64,000 nucleotides of DNA from JBBTTE01 sp038064375 (GTDB lineage Bacteria; Patescibacteriota; Saccharimonadia; Saccharimonadales; UBA4665): positions 653,306 to 717,305 of the forward strand of contig JBBTTF010000001.1 of NCBI GenBank assembly GCA_038064375.1, written 5' to 3'. This document shows, one piece after another, positions 23,715 through 30,797 of this stretch. Position 1 is the first letter of the stretch. Every line of letters begins with the position of its first letter. The position numbers and the translations under genes were made by a program. The notes under the pieces were generated by a model. That model saw only the letters and a list, made by a program, of their open reading frames with translations, ran no database searches and was not told the DNA's origin.

Positions 23715-24509
23715 TTAGACCTGTTGGGCAAAGACTACTATCCGTTGGCTAAACTCATTTGTCCCTGGAGCCACTTTGCCAGAGCAGCTCATAATATTTA
23801 ACCCCGGGCGACTAGGATTAATTGGCGCCATTGCGGCATCCATGTCAACGCCGTTAGCTTCGTACACTTTGGTCATAACTACATGATAATTAAATATAGC
23901 GCCGTCGCCCCGTTTTATTTGTATCAAATCGCCTTGGCGTAACGTCTTAAGCCCATGAAACACACCTTGAGTTGTCCAGCTAGAAACATGCCCATCTATA
24001 AACATGGCGCCTGGTTGACCGGGTTGAGCGGATTGATCATACCAAGCAGTATCATAAACATTTGCAGGAGCAGCGATTGCTCCCTCCTTGGTCAATCCAA
24101 CCGACAGAACACGAGCATTAACACCAAGCTTAGGGATGGTCAATATTCTTGGCTGGCTTGGCCCGACCGCATAGTTATTCAAAGTGTTATCACTCGGCTT
24201 ATTCGTCGTGGGGGCTGCGCCGTTTGCAGATATAGCGGGCGCCGTAGGCGCTGCTCGGTTCGCCCTTGAGATTGTTGCCTCGGCTTGACGATTAGTGATC
24301 GCATTGGCCCTCCATTCCATCAGACTTATAGCAGAACCAGCTATTACTAGCCCTAGCGCAATCACTACGAGTGCCCTAGGGATAAAGTCAGACTTAAGTA
24401 TATTTTTTGAGTTGGCGGCTAAAGTTTTTGCAAAATCAGCCCATAACAAACAGGCAGTATATATCGAGATAACTATGCCTATATAGCTACGGCGATAGTC
24501 AATTATCAC
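23715..24509 (-). CDS. Sortase (class E/F-like) paired with the DUF11 surface protein
   Basis: A 264-residue transpeptidase with a membrane helix (ALVVIALGLVIAGSAISLM, about residues 47-65), an Ala/Thr-rich linker and a C-terminal catalytic domain. Catalytic residues are His in MFIDGHVSSW, Cys in LNIMSCSGK and Arg in EFSQRIVVF. It should cleave a sorting motif and attach the substrate to the cell surface. GTG start with AAAGGA five bases upstream. The upstream gene, nine bases away, encodes a likely substrate with a PPSTG motif. An extra N-terminal hydrophobic stretch (IGIVISIYTACLLW) is unusual. Confidence 0.85.
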   Translation of the reverse strand: MIIDYRRSYIGIVISIYTACLLWADFAKTLAANSKNILKSDFIPRALVVIALGLVIAGSAISLMEWRANAITNRQAEATISRANRAAPTAPAISANGAAPTTNKPSDNTLNNYAVGPSQPRILTIPKLGVNARVLSVGLTKEGAIAAPANVYDTAWYDQSAQPGQPGAMFIDGHVSSWTTQGVFHGLKTLRQGDLIQIKRGDGAIFNYHVVMTKVYEANGVDMDAAMAPINPSRPGLNIMSCSGKVAPGTNEFSQRIVVFAQQV

Positions 24510-24518
24510 AGATATCCT

Positions 24519-25268
24519 TTATTTGGCAGCTGGTCGGCGAATTCTGCGCGCCACAACATAGAGACCAGCGGCGACAGCTAGGTATGCCGCAAGAGTTTGT
24601 AGCGGATTTGCTACATCTACGCCAAATCCAGTGCTTGGTGGTACTGGGTTAGTGGCGGCAACGACAACAGGGTCAGATACTACATTTACGAAGGCACTAT
24701 TGGTATTGTTCGCCGATACTGCGTCGACAAATGGAGGGTCTTCGCATGGGCCGTCACAGTTGTTAGGAAGGTAGTCAGTAAATGCGGCTGTGTTTTCAAT
24801 AACACCTGCAGCATTTGCAGTAGTGGTTATTGTTAAGGTAGCAGGCAAACTCTCGTCAATAGTAAATACCCAATCACCGGTAACATTGGAATACGTGCCA
24901 GTTGTTGCGCTTGAGTTAACATAGGTTGCGCCACTTGGCAGCAAATCACGTACTGTGACGATGCCGATTGGTGACAGCCCGCGGTCACTGTAGTCACTAA
25001 CAGTAATTGTCCAAACTATGATGTCACCGATGCGTGCCTGCAAACCTGCTGGTTGAGTGTCAGCATCAGAGGCAGGGCCACCGTTAACACTTACTTGCTT
25101 AGTTATGCCGAGGTCACACCCTTCAGAAGTGTATGAGGAGAATTCGTTATTATAATACCAACACTGCAGATCAACTGGCTCCGCATAGACACGAGAATTT
25201 GCAGCCATCGGCAGGCCTAAAGATATTGAAAAAAAGATGATAAGCGCTATTACTTTAAATGACCTCAT
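24519..25268 (-). CDS. DUF11-domain surface protein with C-terminal sorting signal
   Basis: A 249-residue secreted protein. It has a signal peptide (residues 1 to about 29), a domain like the conserved-repeat DUF11 (GDIIVWTITVSDYSDRGLS, VRDLLPSGATYVNSS, LPATLTITTTANAAGVIENTA) and a three-part sorting signal: VPPSTGFG, a hydrophobic helix (LAAYLAVAAGLYVVA) and a basic tail (RRIRRPAAK). PPSTG departs from the canonical LPxTG. Cysteines near residues 36, 51, 169 and 174 could form surface disulfides. It lies directly upstream of a sortase that is its probable processing enzyme. GGGAGG precedes the ATG. Confidence 0.82.
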   Translation of the reverse strand: MRSFKVIALIIFFSISLGLPMAANSRVYAEPVDLQCWYYNNEFSSYTSEGCDLGITKQVSVNGGPASDADTQPAGLQARIGDIIVWTITVSDYSDRGLSPIGIVTVRDLLPSGATYVNSSATTGTYSNVTGDWVFTIDESLPATLTITTTANAAGVIENTAAFTDYLPNNCDGPCEDPPFVDAVSANNTNSAFVNVVSDPVVVAATNPVPPSTGFGVDVANPLQTLAAYLAVAAGLYVVARRIRRPAAK

Positions 25269-25401
25269 GGTGACCTCCCGATCATAATTATGAAATTTGA
25301 ATATATATTATCAGTACTTTGCTTTTACGTCAAAGTTTTGTTATTGTACTTATGTTTACTCGGCTCGGTCAAGCCCAAGCGACACAGCGAGTTAGCGGCA
25401 T

Positions 25402-26013
25402 CTACCTCGTCACCATATCAGTAAACACTACCAATCGGTTGGAATAGCTTTGTTGTAGTTCGTTCCAGGTTCCTTCGCATGTAATGAGGTTTAGGTGTGC
25501 TTTGCCGTCACTTGAACGAAAGACGGCAGGCACAGCTCCATCTGAGCCATATACGATCGACTCACGGACCACAAAAGCAATTCTTCTGTCATTTTCGTCG
25601 ACAACATAGATCTTATCGCCCTTCTGAAGGGTAGACAAGTTATCAAAAACTGCTGGTATGTTATCTCTCCAACCAAAGTGGCCATCGATAACCGCGCTGC
25701 CTTTTTCGCCCGGACGGGGTCCTTTATCGTACCAGCCCGCGCTCATAGGCGTATCTGGTGCAGCCAGCGCTCCATCGGGGGTTAAGCCTACATAGTCAAG
25801 GTTGGCACTCACATTAATTTTGGGGATTTCTAGACGCACTGGAAACCCAGGACCGAGTTTTACTTGTTTGTGAGGCCTAGCAGCAGGTGACGTCGCGCTG
25901 CTTTCGAGAAAACTCGCCAACGCGAGATGCACCAGCAAAACCAGACATAGCCCAACCAATACATAAACAACTAGCGCCAATTCTCCCTTAGGAACTGTCG
26001 TTAGCCGTTTCAT
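25402..26013 (-). CDS. Class F-like sortase paired with the ice-binding protein
   Basis: A 203-residue sortase with an N-terminal membrane helix (LALVVYVLVGLCLVLLVHLAL). The catalytic domain begins VRLEIPKINVSANLDYVGL and holds His in VIDGHFGW, Cys in LNLITCEGTW and Arg in SYSNRLVVF. The compact size and LITC motif fit class F sortases, common in Saccharibacteria and actinobacteria. Its ATG lies two bases after the ice-binding gene's stop, so the pair is translationally coupled. It differs clearly from the second sortase 0.9 kb away, suggesting distinct substrates. Confidence 0.87.
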   Translation of the reverse strand: MKRLTTVPKGELALVVYVLVGLCLVLLVHLALASFLESSATSPAARPHKQVKLGPGFPVRLEIPKINVSANLDYVGLTPDGALAAPDTPMSAGWYDKGPRPGEKGSAVIDGHFGWRDNIPAVFDNLSTLQKGDKIYVVDENDRRIAFVVRESIVYGSDGAVPAVFRSSDGKAHLNLITCEGTWNELQQSYSNRLVVFTDMVTR

Positions 26014-26015
26014 GC

Positions 26016-26984
26016 CTAGTTATAGCGTGCTGTGGTACGAAATATAAACTCTGGCTGGTACCATGATGGCAAAAGCGCGCCACCCCTATCATCGGTGCCG
26101 ATGCCTGCATTGGGCAGTGTTGGAACTGCGTCAGATGAGCCGCCACCTCGGCCTCCAGATGTAGAACTGCTGCCTGTAGTGGAACTTGAAGGCGAGCCAG
26201 AAGGCGTAACGCTCGCGCAGACAGGCCTCGTTATGGTGTCATTAATCAGTGTAACGTTCCCGTTGCGAGCTAATAGTCTTCCTTCTATTGTTGCCCCATT
26301 GTTGACCGTGATCGAATTCAGCGCCAGCACATTGCCCTTAAACGTCGCTGCTGAATCTATAGTAGCCGTGTCGACCCGCCAAAAAATATTGCATGCCTGC
26401 GCACCGTTGATCAGCGAAACCGTACTACCAGGCCCAACGGTCAGTCCTGTGCCTGCAGCATTCATTTCAAATATAAACACGGATGCGGGATCATCCTGTC
26501 CGTCTATCACCAAAGCTCCCGCTCCTGCGGTAATACCAAAAGTTGCTGAGTTCGAATCATAGACACCTGCAGTCACGGTTGTACCTCCAAGTTCAGTTGG
26601 CACGGTCGTAACAGGCGTTCGTCCGGCTGCGTCAATAAAAGCTGCCGTCAAGTCGTTCTTGGCTGAGGTAAGAAGAGCAGGGTTCGTAATCCTGCACGGC
26701 AAAGGGCCTGTCGCATCAACCGAGTATATAGTGCCTGCGACTTGTGCGCACAACAAGCCTATACCTGCACCGGTTGCCGGACTGAGCCCAACATCACCTG
26801 TAATCACTGAGGAATTGCCTGCGTCGGTAATATTAGGAGTTCCAGACAATATCACGAAAGGTGTGGCGGACTGCAGATCGACAGTTGGCTGCGCAGCGTA
26901 CACATTAACAATAATCCCTCCAAAACCGAATATCACGGAAGCAACAACAATAACTGCGAATAAGTTCTTATAAAACTTCTTCAT
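26016..26984 (-). CDS. DUF3494 ice-binding-like secreted protein with LPNAG motif
   Basis: A 322-residue secreted protein: signal peptide (about residues 1-30), then a DUF3494 domain (about 35-245). TPFVILSGTPNITDAG, ITGDVGLSPATG, LGGTTVTAGVYDS, DPASVFIFEM and SATFKGNVLALNSITVNNGA are characteristic blocks of this right-handed beta-helix family, whose studied members bind ice. A Ser/Thr/Gly-rich linker follows, then TLPNAGIGTDD, a sorting-like motif, and only about 27 more residues with no membrane helix or basic tail. The ATG at 26984 is preferred over TTG at 26990. A sortase gene follows two bases later. Confidence 0.88.
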   Translation of the reverse strand: MKKFYKNLFAVIVVASVIFGFGGIIVNVYAAQPTVDLQSATPFVILSGTPNITDAGNSSVITGDVGLSPATGAGIGLLCAQVAGTIYSVDATGPLPCRITNPALLTSAKNDLTAAFIDAAGRTPVTTVPTELGGTTVTAGVYDSNSATFGITAGAGALVIDGQDDPASVFIFEMNAAGTGLTVGPGSTVSLINGAQACNIFWRVDTATIDSAATFKGNVLALNSITVNNGATIEGRLLARNGNVTLINDTITRPVCASVTPSGSPSSSTTGSSSTSGGRGGGSSDAVPTLPNAGIGTDDRGGALLPSWYQPEFIFRTTARYN

Positions 26985-27298
26985 ATGCAAATCACGTTAG
27001 CGATAGTCTGTAGCCTTGACCGAAAGTCAAAGTTTAGGTTGAAATTCAATCGGCGATGAAGGTGAATTAGTCGAGACTATGGCTCATACCTCTCTTACCA
27101 TCTTCTCGGCGAGAATACGCCTATGTCAAAATTCCCGCAATGAAGTATCTAACAGGCAAGTGTACGTCACATGTTTTTGGTATACTAATTATGTTGATAA
27201 GCCCAGCACAACGAATAGCTCTTTGCCTCAAAGAACAACTATTCACTGGCTCACATTATTCATAGAGGCTCACTATTAGCTTAATAAGGAGTCATCGT
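26985..27298. promoter_or_regulatory. Divergent intergenic region between the ice-binding gene and a small membrane protein gene
   Basis: About 310 bases without a credible gene. On the plus strand TGGTATACT (27178-27186) is an extended -10 element giving a leader of roughly 105 bases for the 52-residue gene. No clear palindrome or riboswitch fold is visible. A 66-codon plus-strand frame here has no coding character. Confidence 0.45.
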
Positions 27299-27457
27299 AT
27301 GTCAAAAATGACAAAAGAAGATGAAATGCGCTGGTACGAGCTGTCAAAGAAACATTGGCGTTCGTGGGGCTCATGGTTCAGCTGGGGTTCTCCCGTGGGG
27401 CTGAGCATCTTTGTGCTTGCTCTAGCAGGTGCAGCCTGGATAATCGCCCAAATTTGA
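27299..27457 (+). CDS. Small single-pass membrane protein, tryptophan-rich
   Basis: A 52-residue protein. AAGGAG stands seven bases before the ATG, which supports real translation. The N-terminal half is charged and unusually aromatic (five Trp in about 22 residues, RWYELSKKHWRSWGSWFSW). The C-terminal half is one membrane helix (VGLSIFVLALAGAAWIIAQI). A strong terminator follows 16 bases after the stop. The function is unknown; an amphipathic Trp-rich segment beside a helix suggests lipid-interface binding. Confidence 0.65.
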   Translation: MSKMTKEDEMRWYELSKKHWRSWGSWFSWGSPVGLSIFVLALAGAAWIIAQI

Positions 27458-27473
27458 GGCGACCAGCAGCAAG

Positions 27474-27505
27474 AAACAGAGCGCAGGAATGCGCTCTGTT
27501 TTCGT
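27474..27505 (+). terminator. Rho-independent terminator after the small membrane protein gene
   Basis: Perfect 12-base arms AAACAGAGCGCA / TGCGCTCTGTTT around a GGAA loop. The T-run is modest (TTTTCGTT). Confidence 0.8.
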
Positions 27506-27539
27506 TCTAGACCATGATACTTCTAAGCCAGTAGTCGCG

Positions 27540-28148
27540 CTAGAGCTGTCGGTTGAATGCGCGTAAGTGGCTCTCTGAACCGTCGCGCAATGACACCAGC
27601 GCAGTAATCACATCATCGTCCGTTGCGGTTGCTAGCTGTGCACTAATATCTGCAATATCTTTTTCTTCAATGGCAACTCCCGCCTTATATGCTTCGGTTG
27701 CACTCTTGTTACCTTGTTCAATTAATCGGTCATAGAACGCTTGTAGTTGTTGATTCTTAAATACACCTACTTCGGCTGAGCGTGGGTCCATGATGTTGCG
27801 TGCCTGCAGGAGCGTCAACACTTTGCCTTGATGCGTTGATTCACTTTGTAAAATATTGCCAAAAACATTAGCGCCGTACTTTTGATACATGACCGTATAT
27901 ACATCATGCGCCAACTTTTCTTCTTCAATCAGGTACAGAAGCAGATCTTCTGTAGAGTTGCTGGCAACTGCAGGCTGTGTCTTGGTACCGGTTGTGATGT
28001 TTTGACTTGTGATCGTGCTTGATTTACCTGCGGTGTTTTGTGTACTATCGGATGCACGATGTAGTGCAAAATATGCCCCCGCACCAGCCAGAACCAACAC
28101 ACCAACCGCTATAGCTGCGAATATTCTTGGGTTAATTCTTTTGCTCAT
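27540..28148 (-). CDS. DUF2202 ferritin-like protein, membrane-anchored or secreted
   Basis: A 202-residue protein with an N-terminal hydrophobic anchor (IFAAIAVGVLVLAGAGAYFAL), a Ser/Thr linker and a four-helix DUF2202 domain. The pattern LIEEEKLAHDVY, then QSESTHQGKVLTLL, VAIEEKDIADI and GSESHLRAFNRQL supplies the E-x6-Y and E-x2-H residues expected for a di-iron ferritin-like site. It overlaps the upstream fur-like gene by four bases, so iron or peroxide control by that regulator is likely. The role may be iron handling or oxidative defence outside the membrane. Confidence 0.83.
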   Translation of the reverse strand: MSKRINPRIFAAIAVGVLVLAGAGAYFALHRASDSTQNTAGKSSTITSQNITTGTKTQPAVASNSTEDLLLYLIEEEKLAHDVYTVMYQKYGANVFGNILQSESTHQGKVLTLLQARNIMDPRSAEVGVFKNQQLQAFYDRLIEQGNKSATEAYKAGVAIEEKDIADISAQLATATDDDVITALVSLRDGSESHLRAFNRQL

Positions 28149-28540
28149 ATCTTCTCCTTACATTGTTTGCATATACCACTGATCGTGAGCCGTCCCGAGA
28201 TATAACAGTCTCCAATCGACGACTCAAGTATTGGCACGACTCGATCCTTCACATCGGTATCGCGAAGCATCCCGCACGACACACACTGAAAATGATCATG
28301 GGGCGTCGTATTTGAGTCATAGCGCATTGACCCATCTATCGACGGGGGCGCAAGTGAGATCGTTCCGCGAGATGCTAATCGAGCAGTAGCGCGGTGTACT
28401 GTCGTTGCGCTTACGTCGGGGTAAACCTTTCTTAATTCCGTCAGCAGGTCAGTATTTGTAGCATGCCCAAGAGAGTCAAGCGTTCTCTCGATTGCCTGAC
28501 AATACTTAGTTTGACGCTGTGCGATAACTGTATTGCTCAT
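28145..28540 (-). CDS. Fur-family metalloregulator
   Basis: A 131-residue repressor of the Fur/PerR/Zur superfamily. It has an N-terminal winged helix (HATNTDLLTELRKVYPDVSATTVHRATARLASRGTI), the hinge HDHFQCVSCG with regulatory His and the first CxxC, and a C-terminal CKQC pair, together a structural zinc site. I cannot tell iron, zinc or peroxide sensing apart. It is the first gene of an operon with DUF2202 and diverges from a rhodanese gene; a perfect palindrome between them is the probable operator. Confidence 0.9.
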   Translation of the reverse strand: MSNTVIAQRQTKYCQAIERTLDSLGHATNTDLLTELRKVYPDVSATTVHRATARLASRGTISLAPPSIDGSMRYDSNTTPHDHFQCVSCGMLRDTDVKDRVVPILESSIGDCYISGRLTISGICKQCKEKI

Positions 28541-28568
28541 AATGCCATCAGTATAGACTTATTTGTTG

Positions 28569-28591
28569 CTAATGTAAATAATTTACATTAG
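28569..28591. promoter_or_regulatory. Fur-type operator shared by the fur-like operon and rhodanese gene
   Basis: A perfect 11-1-11 palindrome, arms CTAATGTAAAT and ATTTACATTAG around one A. The core TGTAAAT-A-ATTTACA has the 7-1-7 form of Fur/PerR/Zur boxes. TTTACA occurs on each strand inside it and serves as the -35 of the minus promoter (TATACT at 28555-28550, spacer 18) and probably of the plus one. Confidence 0.82.
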
Positions 28592-28624
28592 ACTTAAAGA
28601 ATAACTAAATTATTAAGGAGTGTT

Positions 28625-28885
28625 ATGGGAAGAATGTTTATAGATGTGCGTGAGCCGCTCGAATTTGCGATGGGCCACGTTAAAGGTGCGATTAACATAC
28701 CGCCATCAAAACTAATGGCAGGAGCTAAAAAGCTGGATGGTGTACCAAAAGATACCGAACTTGTTCTCTATTGCCTTTCGGGAAGTAGGTCCAATGTATC
28801 GATTAACATCCTGAGGGGGATGGGTTACACAAATCTTGTAAACGGAGTAAACAAAGGCCAGATTAGAGCCAAGTACGGCGTTTAG
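28625..28885 (+). CDS. Single-domain rhodanese
   Basis: An 86-residue sulfurtransferase-fold protein. The opening FIDVREPLEFAMGHVKGAINIP is the CH2A-like start of rhodaneses, and the catalytic Cys sits in LVLYCLSGSRSNV, giving a CLSGSR active loop. It would move or sense persulfide sulfur. AAGGAG lies six bases before the ATG. The promoter shares the Fur-type palindrome with the divergent regulator operon, so it should belong to the same metal or redox regulon. Confidence 0.9.
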   Translation: MGRMFIDVREPLEFAMGHVKGAINIPPSKLMAGAKKLDGVPKDTELVLYCLSGSRSNVSINILRGMGYTNLVNGVNKGQIRAKYGV

Positions 28886-28971
28886 CTTTGTTTAGCATGT
28901 AACGGGGCTGTCATGGACTGCGTCTTAAGGCCTTCTTGGAAGTCTATCTAAGCAGCGTATAATTATTAAGA

Positions 28972-29502
28972 ATGTCACCAATCCGCTTCAAAGCCAAGAT
29001 GAATACACCAGATCCAGCCGCAGAAGTCGACTCGTCGATGCTGATTACTTTGCCGACAGATGCCAGTGTCAAGCTTCCATCGCGCGGCATGGTCATGGTC
29101 AAGGGGACTCTCAACGGCGTTCGCATTCGAGTTTTAATACAACCAGACGGTCAGGGAAGTCATTGGTTTGGGGTCGACAAGGATTTGCGTCAGGCAGCCG
29201 ACGTTACCACAGGTGACACCGTTAATCTTGAGATTCAGCCTACCAAAGACTGGCCAGAGCCCGAGCTAACAGCCGACATTGAGAAGGCTCTAGCAGCCGA
29301 CCCACAAGCACAAGCCGTGTGGACAGATATAACACCAATGGCTCGCTGGGACTGGCTCAACTGGATGGGTTCGGTCAAACTACCAAAAACACTTCAAGAG
29401 CGGCCAGAAAAGTTATGCTCAATGCTCAAGGCAGGCAAGCGAAGGCCCTGCTGCTTCAAGCGCAGCATGCAGATGCCACCGAAAAACGCTGAGCTACTTT
29501 AG
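28972..29502 (+). CDS. DUF1905 / YdeI-like (bacteriocin-protection family) protein
   Basis: A 176-residue two-part protein. The N-terminal 100 residues form a DUF1905 beta domain (SSMLITLPTDASVKLPSRGMV, VLIQPDGQGSHWFGVDKDLR, GDTVNLEIQPTKDWPEPEL). The rest resembles the YdeI/OmpD-associated tail (TPMARWDWLNWMGSVKLPKT, LCSMLKAGKRRPCCF). Biochemical role unknown. A perfect TATAAT ends eight bases before the ATG, indicating a leaderless mRNA. It converges on the DUF1801-like gene with a nine-base overlap. Confidence 0.8.
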   Translation: MSPIRFKAKMNTPDPAAEVDSSMLITLPTDASVKLPSRGMVMVKGTLNGVRIRVLIQPDGQGSHWFGVDKDLRQAADVTTGDTVNLEIQPTKDWPEPELTADIEKALAADPQAQAVWTDITPMARWDWLNWMGSVKLPKTLQERPEKLCSMLKAGKRRPCCFKRSMQMPPKNAELL

Positions 29503-29883
29503 TCTTTCCAGTACGCCGCGGCGCTTGACGATGTTCTTGTAGTCCCATTGGATAGTTATCGACTTTTTGAGCCAGCGCTCTAAGTCTTCGACATTAACTT
29601 GGTTCGCTGCGGTATAACGCGCCTCGGCAGCTTTAAAACTACCCTCGTTACTTAGGCTAGGCTCATCGAAGGACTGGCCGCTCCAAAACAATAATCTGAC
29701 GCAGTTCTTTAAAACGTCGTAGCCTACAATTGGATTGCCGTCCAAGAACCAGACAGGTGCACCATGCCATATCTTGCTTTCGGCCTTAGCGAGGTTGTCG
29801 TTAATTGCTTTTGCCAGAAGGTCGCAGATTGCTTTGTCTTCGCCTTCCTTAGAGTTGTTAAATGCTTGGATGTCATCGTTCAT
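29494..29883 (-). CDS. DUF1801 (YdhG-like) protein
   Basis: A 129-residue single-domain protein. AESKIWHGAPVWFLDGNPIVGYDVLKNCVRLLFWSGQ carries the W-H-G/P-V-W-x-x-x-G-N-P-I-x-x-Y block typical of DUF1801, whose fold is related to frataxin-like Fra proteins. Family annotation as an iron chaperone is weakly founded. It converges with the DUF1905 gene; both families often co-occur as small accessory genes. Confidence 0.82.
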   Translation of the reverse strand: MNDDIQAFNNSKEGEDKAICDLLAKAINDNLAKAESKIWHGAPVWFLDGNPIVGYDVLKNCVRLLFWSGQSFDEPSLSNEGSFKAAEARYTAANQVNVEDLERWLKKSITIQWDYKNIVKRRGVLERLK

Positions 29884-29961
29884 ATACTCAAATCATACAC
29901 CATTGAGAGCCTGTGGCATGATCGCTTGACTCAATGTCGTCATGAAAGATATGGTTAAGCC

Positions 29962-30225
29962 ATGAAACAAGACGAAAAAAAGAAGAAAGGCGCAGACTAC
30001 GAGAAGATCGGCATCCTGCTCGAAGATATTGTAGCTGTCGGTTACGGCAAGCCGTGGAAACTTATGTGGTACAGCTTTATTCGCGGCCTCGCGTACGGTG
30101 TGGGCATATTCCTAGCTGGTACGGTGGTAGTCGGACTAGTTATATGGGGGCTTAGCTTGTTTAATGATATTCCGGTGATTGGAAGATTCGTTCAAAACAT
30201 AGTCAACAGTTTATCCAACCATTAA
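29962..30225 (+). CDS. DUF5665 small membrane protein
   Basis: An 87-residue protein with a charged lysine-rich N-terminus, an amphipathic segment (LMWYSFIRGLAYGVGIFLAG) leading into a membrane helix (VVVGLVIWGLSLF), and a C-terminal amphipathic helix. The layout and the W-x-x-F-x-R-G-x-x-x-G pattern fit DUF5665, common in Patescibacteria and of unknown role. It overlaps the convergent next gene by four bases. Confidence 0.7.
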   Translation: MKQDEKKKKGADYEKIGILLEDIVAVGYGKPWKLMWYSFIRGLAYGVGIFLAGTVVVGLVIWGLSLFNDIPVIGRFVQNIVNSLSNH

Positions 30226-30653
30226 AGTTGCTTGATGGATTGAACGACAATTACGCCGTAGATGTCAAACTCGGTATTTTGTTGTTTTAGTAAACCGGTG
30301 ACTTGTATTCTCTGACCTGTCCTTAAGTCACCAACGACAGTTGGATCATCAGAGTACAATGCATAGGTCTTGCCGTCTGTATCAAACACACCTACGGCAC
30401 AGCTAGTAGCTTGCGGGCCATCATTATCCTTTACCTTAAGACACGAGATAGTGCCGATTTTGGTGACTGGCTCTTCGACAACGACACTAGTACCCGCCTT
30501 AGAACCTTTGTCGCTTGCAACAACGCTTGCTGCGGTAGCTGCCCTTGAGCTGCTGCCTGACCCAGAAGTTGGGCTATTTAACGCGAAGATAAGTCCGCCA
30601 GCGACTACAATTATTAAGAATAGTACTGTTGGTATTGCAAGTTTTTTATTCAT
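30222..30653 (-). CDS. Anchored extracytoplasmic OB-fold-like protein
   Basis: A 143-residue protein: N-terminal membrane anchor (LAIPTVLFLIIVVAGGLIFAL), a Ser/Ala-rich linker of about 35 residues, and a small beta-rich domain with two Cys (ISCLKVK and ATSCAVGVF) that may form a disulfide. The pattern DGKTYALYSDDP ... LRTGQRIQVTGLL resembles OB-fold domains of unknown ligand. I do not recognise a named family. It is divergent from purH. Confidence 0.5.
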   Translation of the reverse strand: MNKKLAIPTVLFLIIVVAGGLIFALNSPTSGSGSSSRAATAASVVASDKGSKAGTSVVVEEPVTKIGTISCLKVKDNDGPQATSCAVGVFDTDGKTYALYSDDPTVVGDLRTGQRIQVTGLLKQQNTEFDIYGVIVVQSIKQL

Positions 30654-30797
30654 ATAGACCTTTACGCTTATTCTAACAAGGTCATGATAATTTTGCCTAA
30701 TGACGTTCTGTCTGCGGTTGAGCTTGTTCTGATCGACAAACTATACGATAATAATAGGTATCAGAGGCTGGCAAAAGCCAAAAACTACGGAGGATTG

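Noticed and set aside
26016..26090. Frameshift hiding a membrane anchor of the ice-binding protein
   Set aside because: All three frames read; neither alternative gives a hydrophobic helix with a basic tail.
26032..26562. Long plus-strand frame opposite the ice-binding gene
   Set aside because: Pure shadow of a repeat-rich coding region; no start signal and no recognisable protein.
27079..27279. 66-codon frame in the intergenic region
   Set aside because: No family resemblance, no start signal, overlaps a probable promoter.
30684..30797. Longer start for purH at base 30684
   Set aside because: The first 38 codons have no purH similarity, and the ATG at 30798 has a GGAGGA ribosome binding site and matches the family's start.
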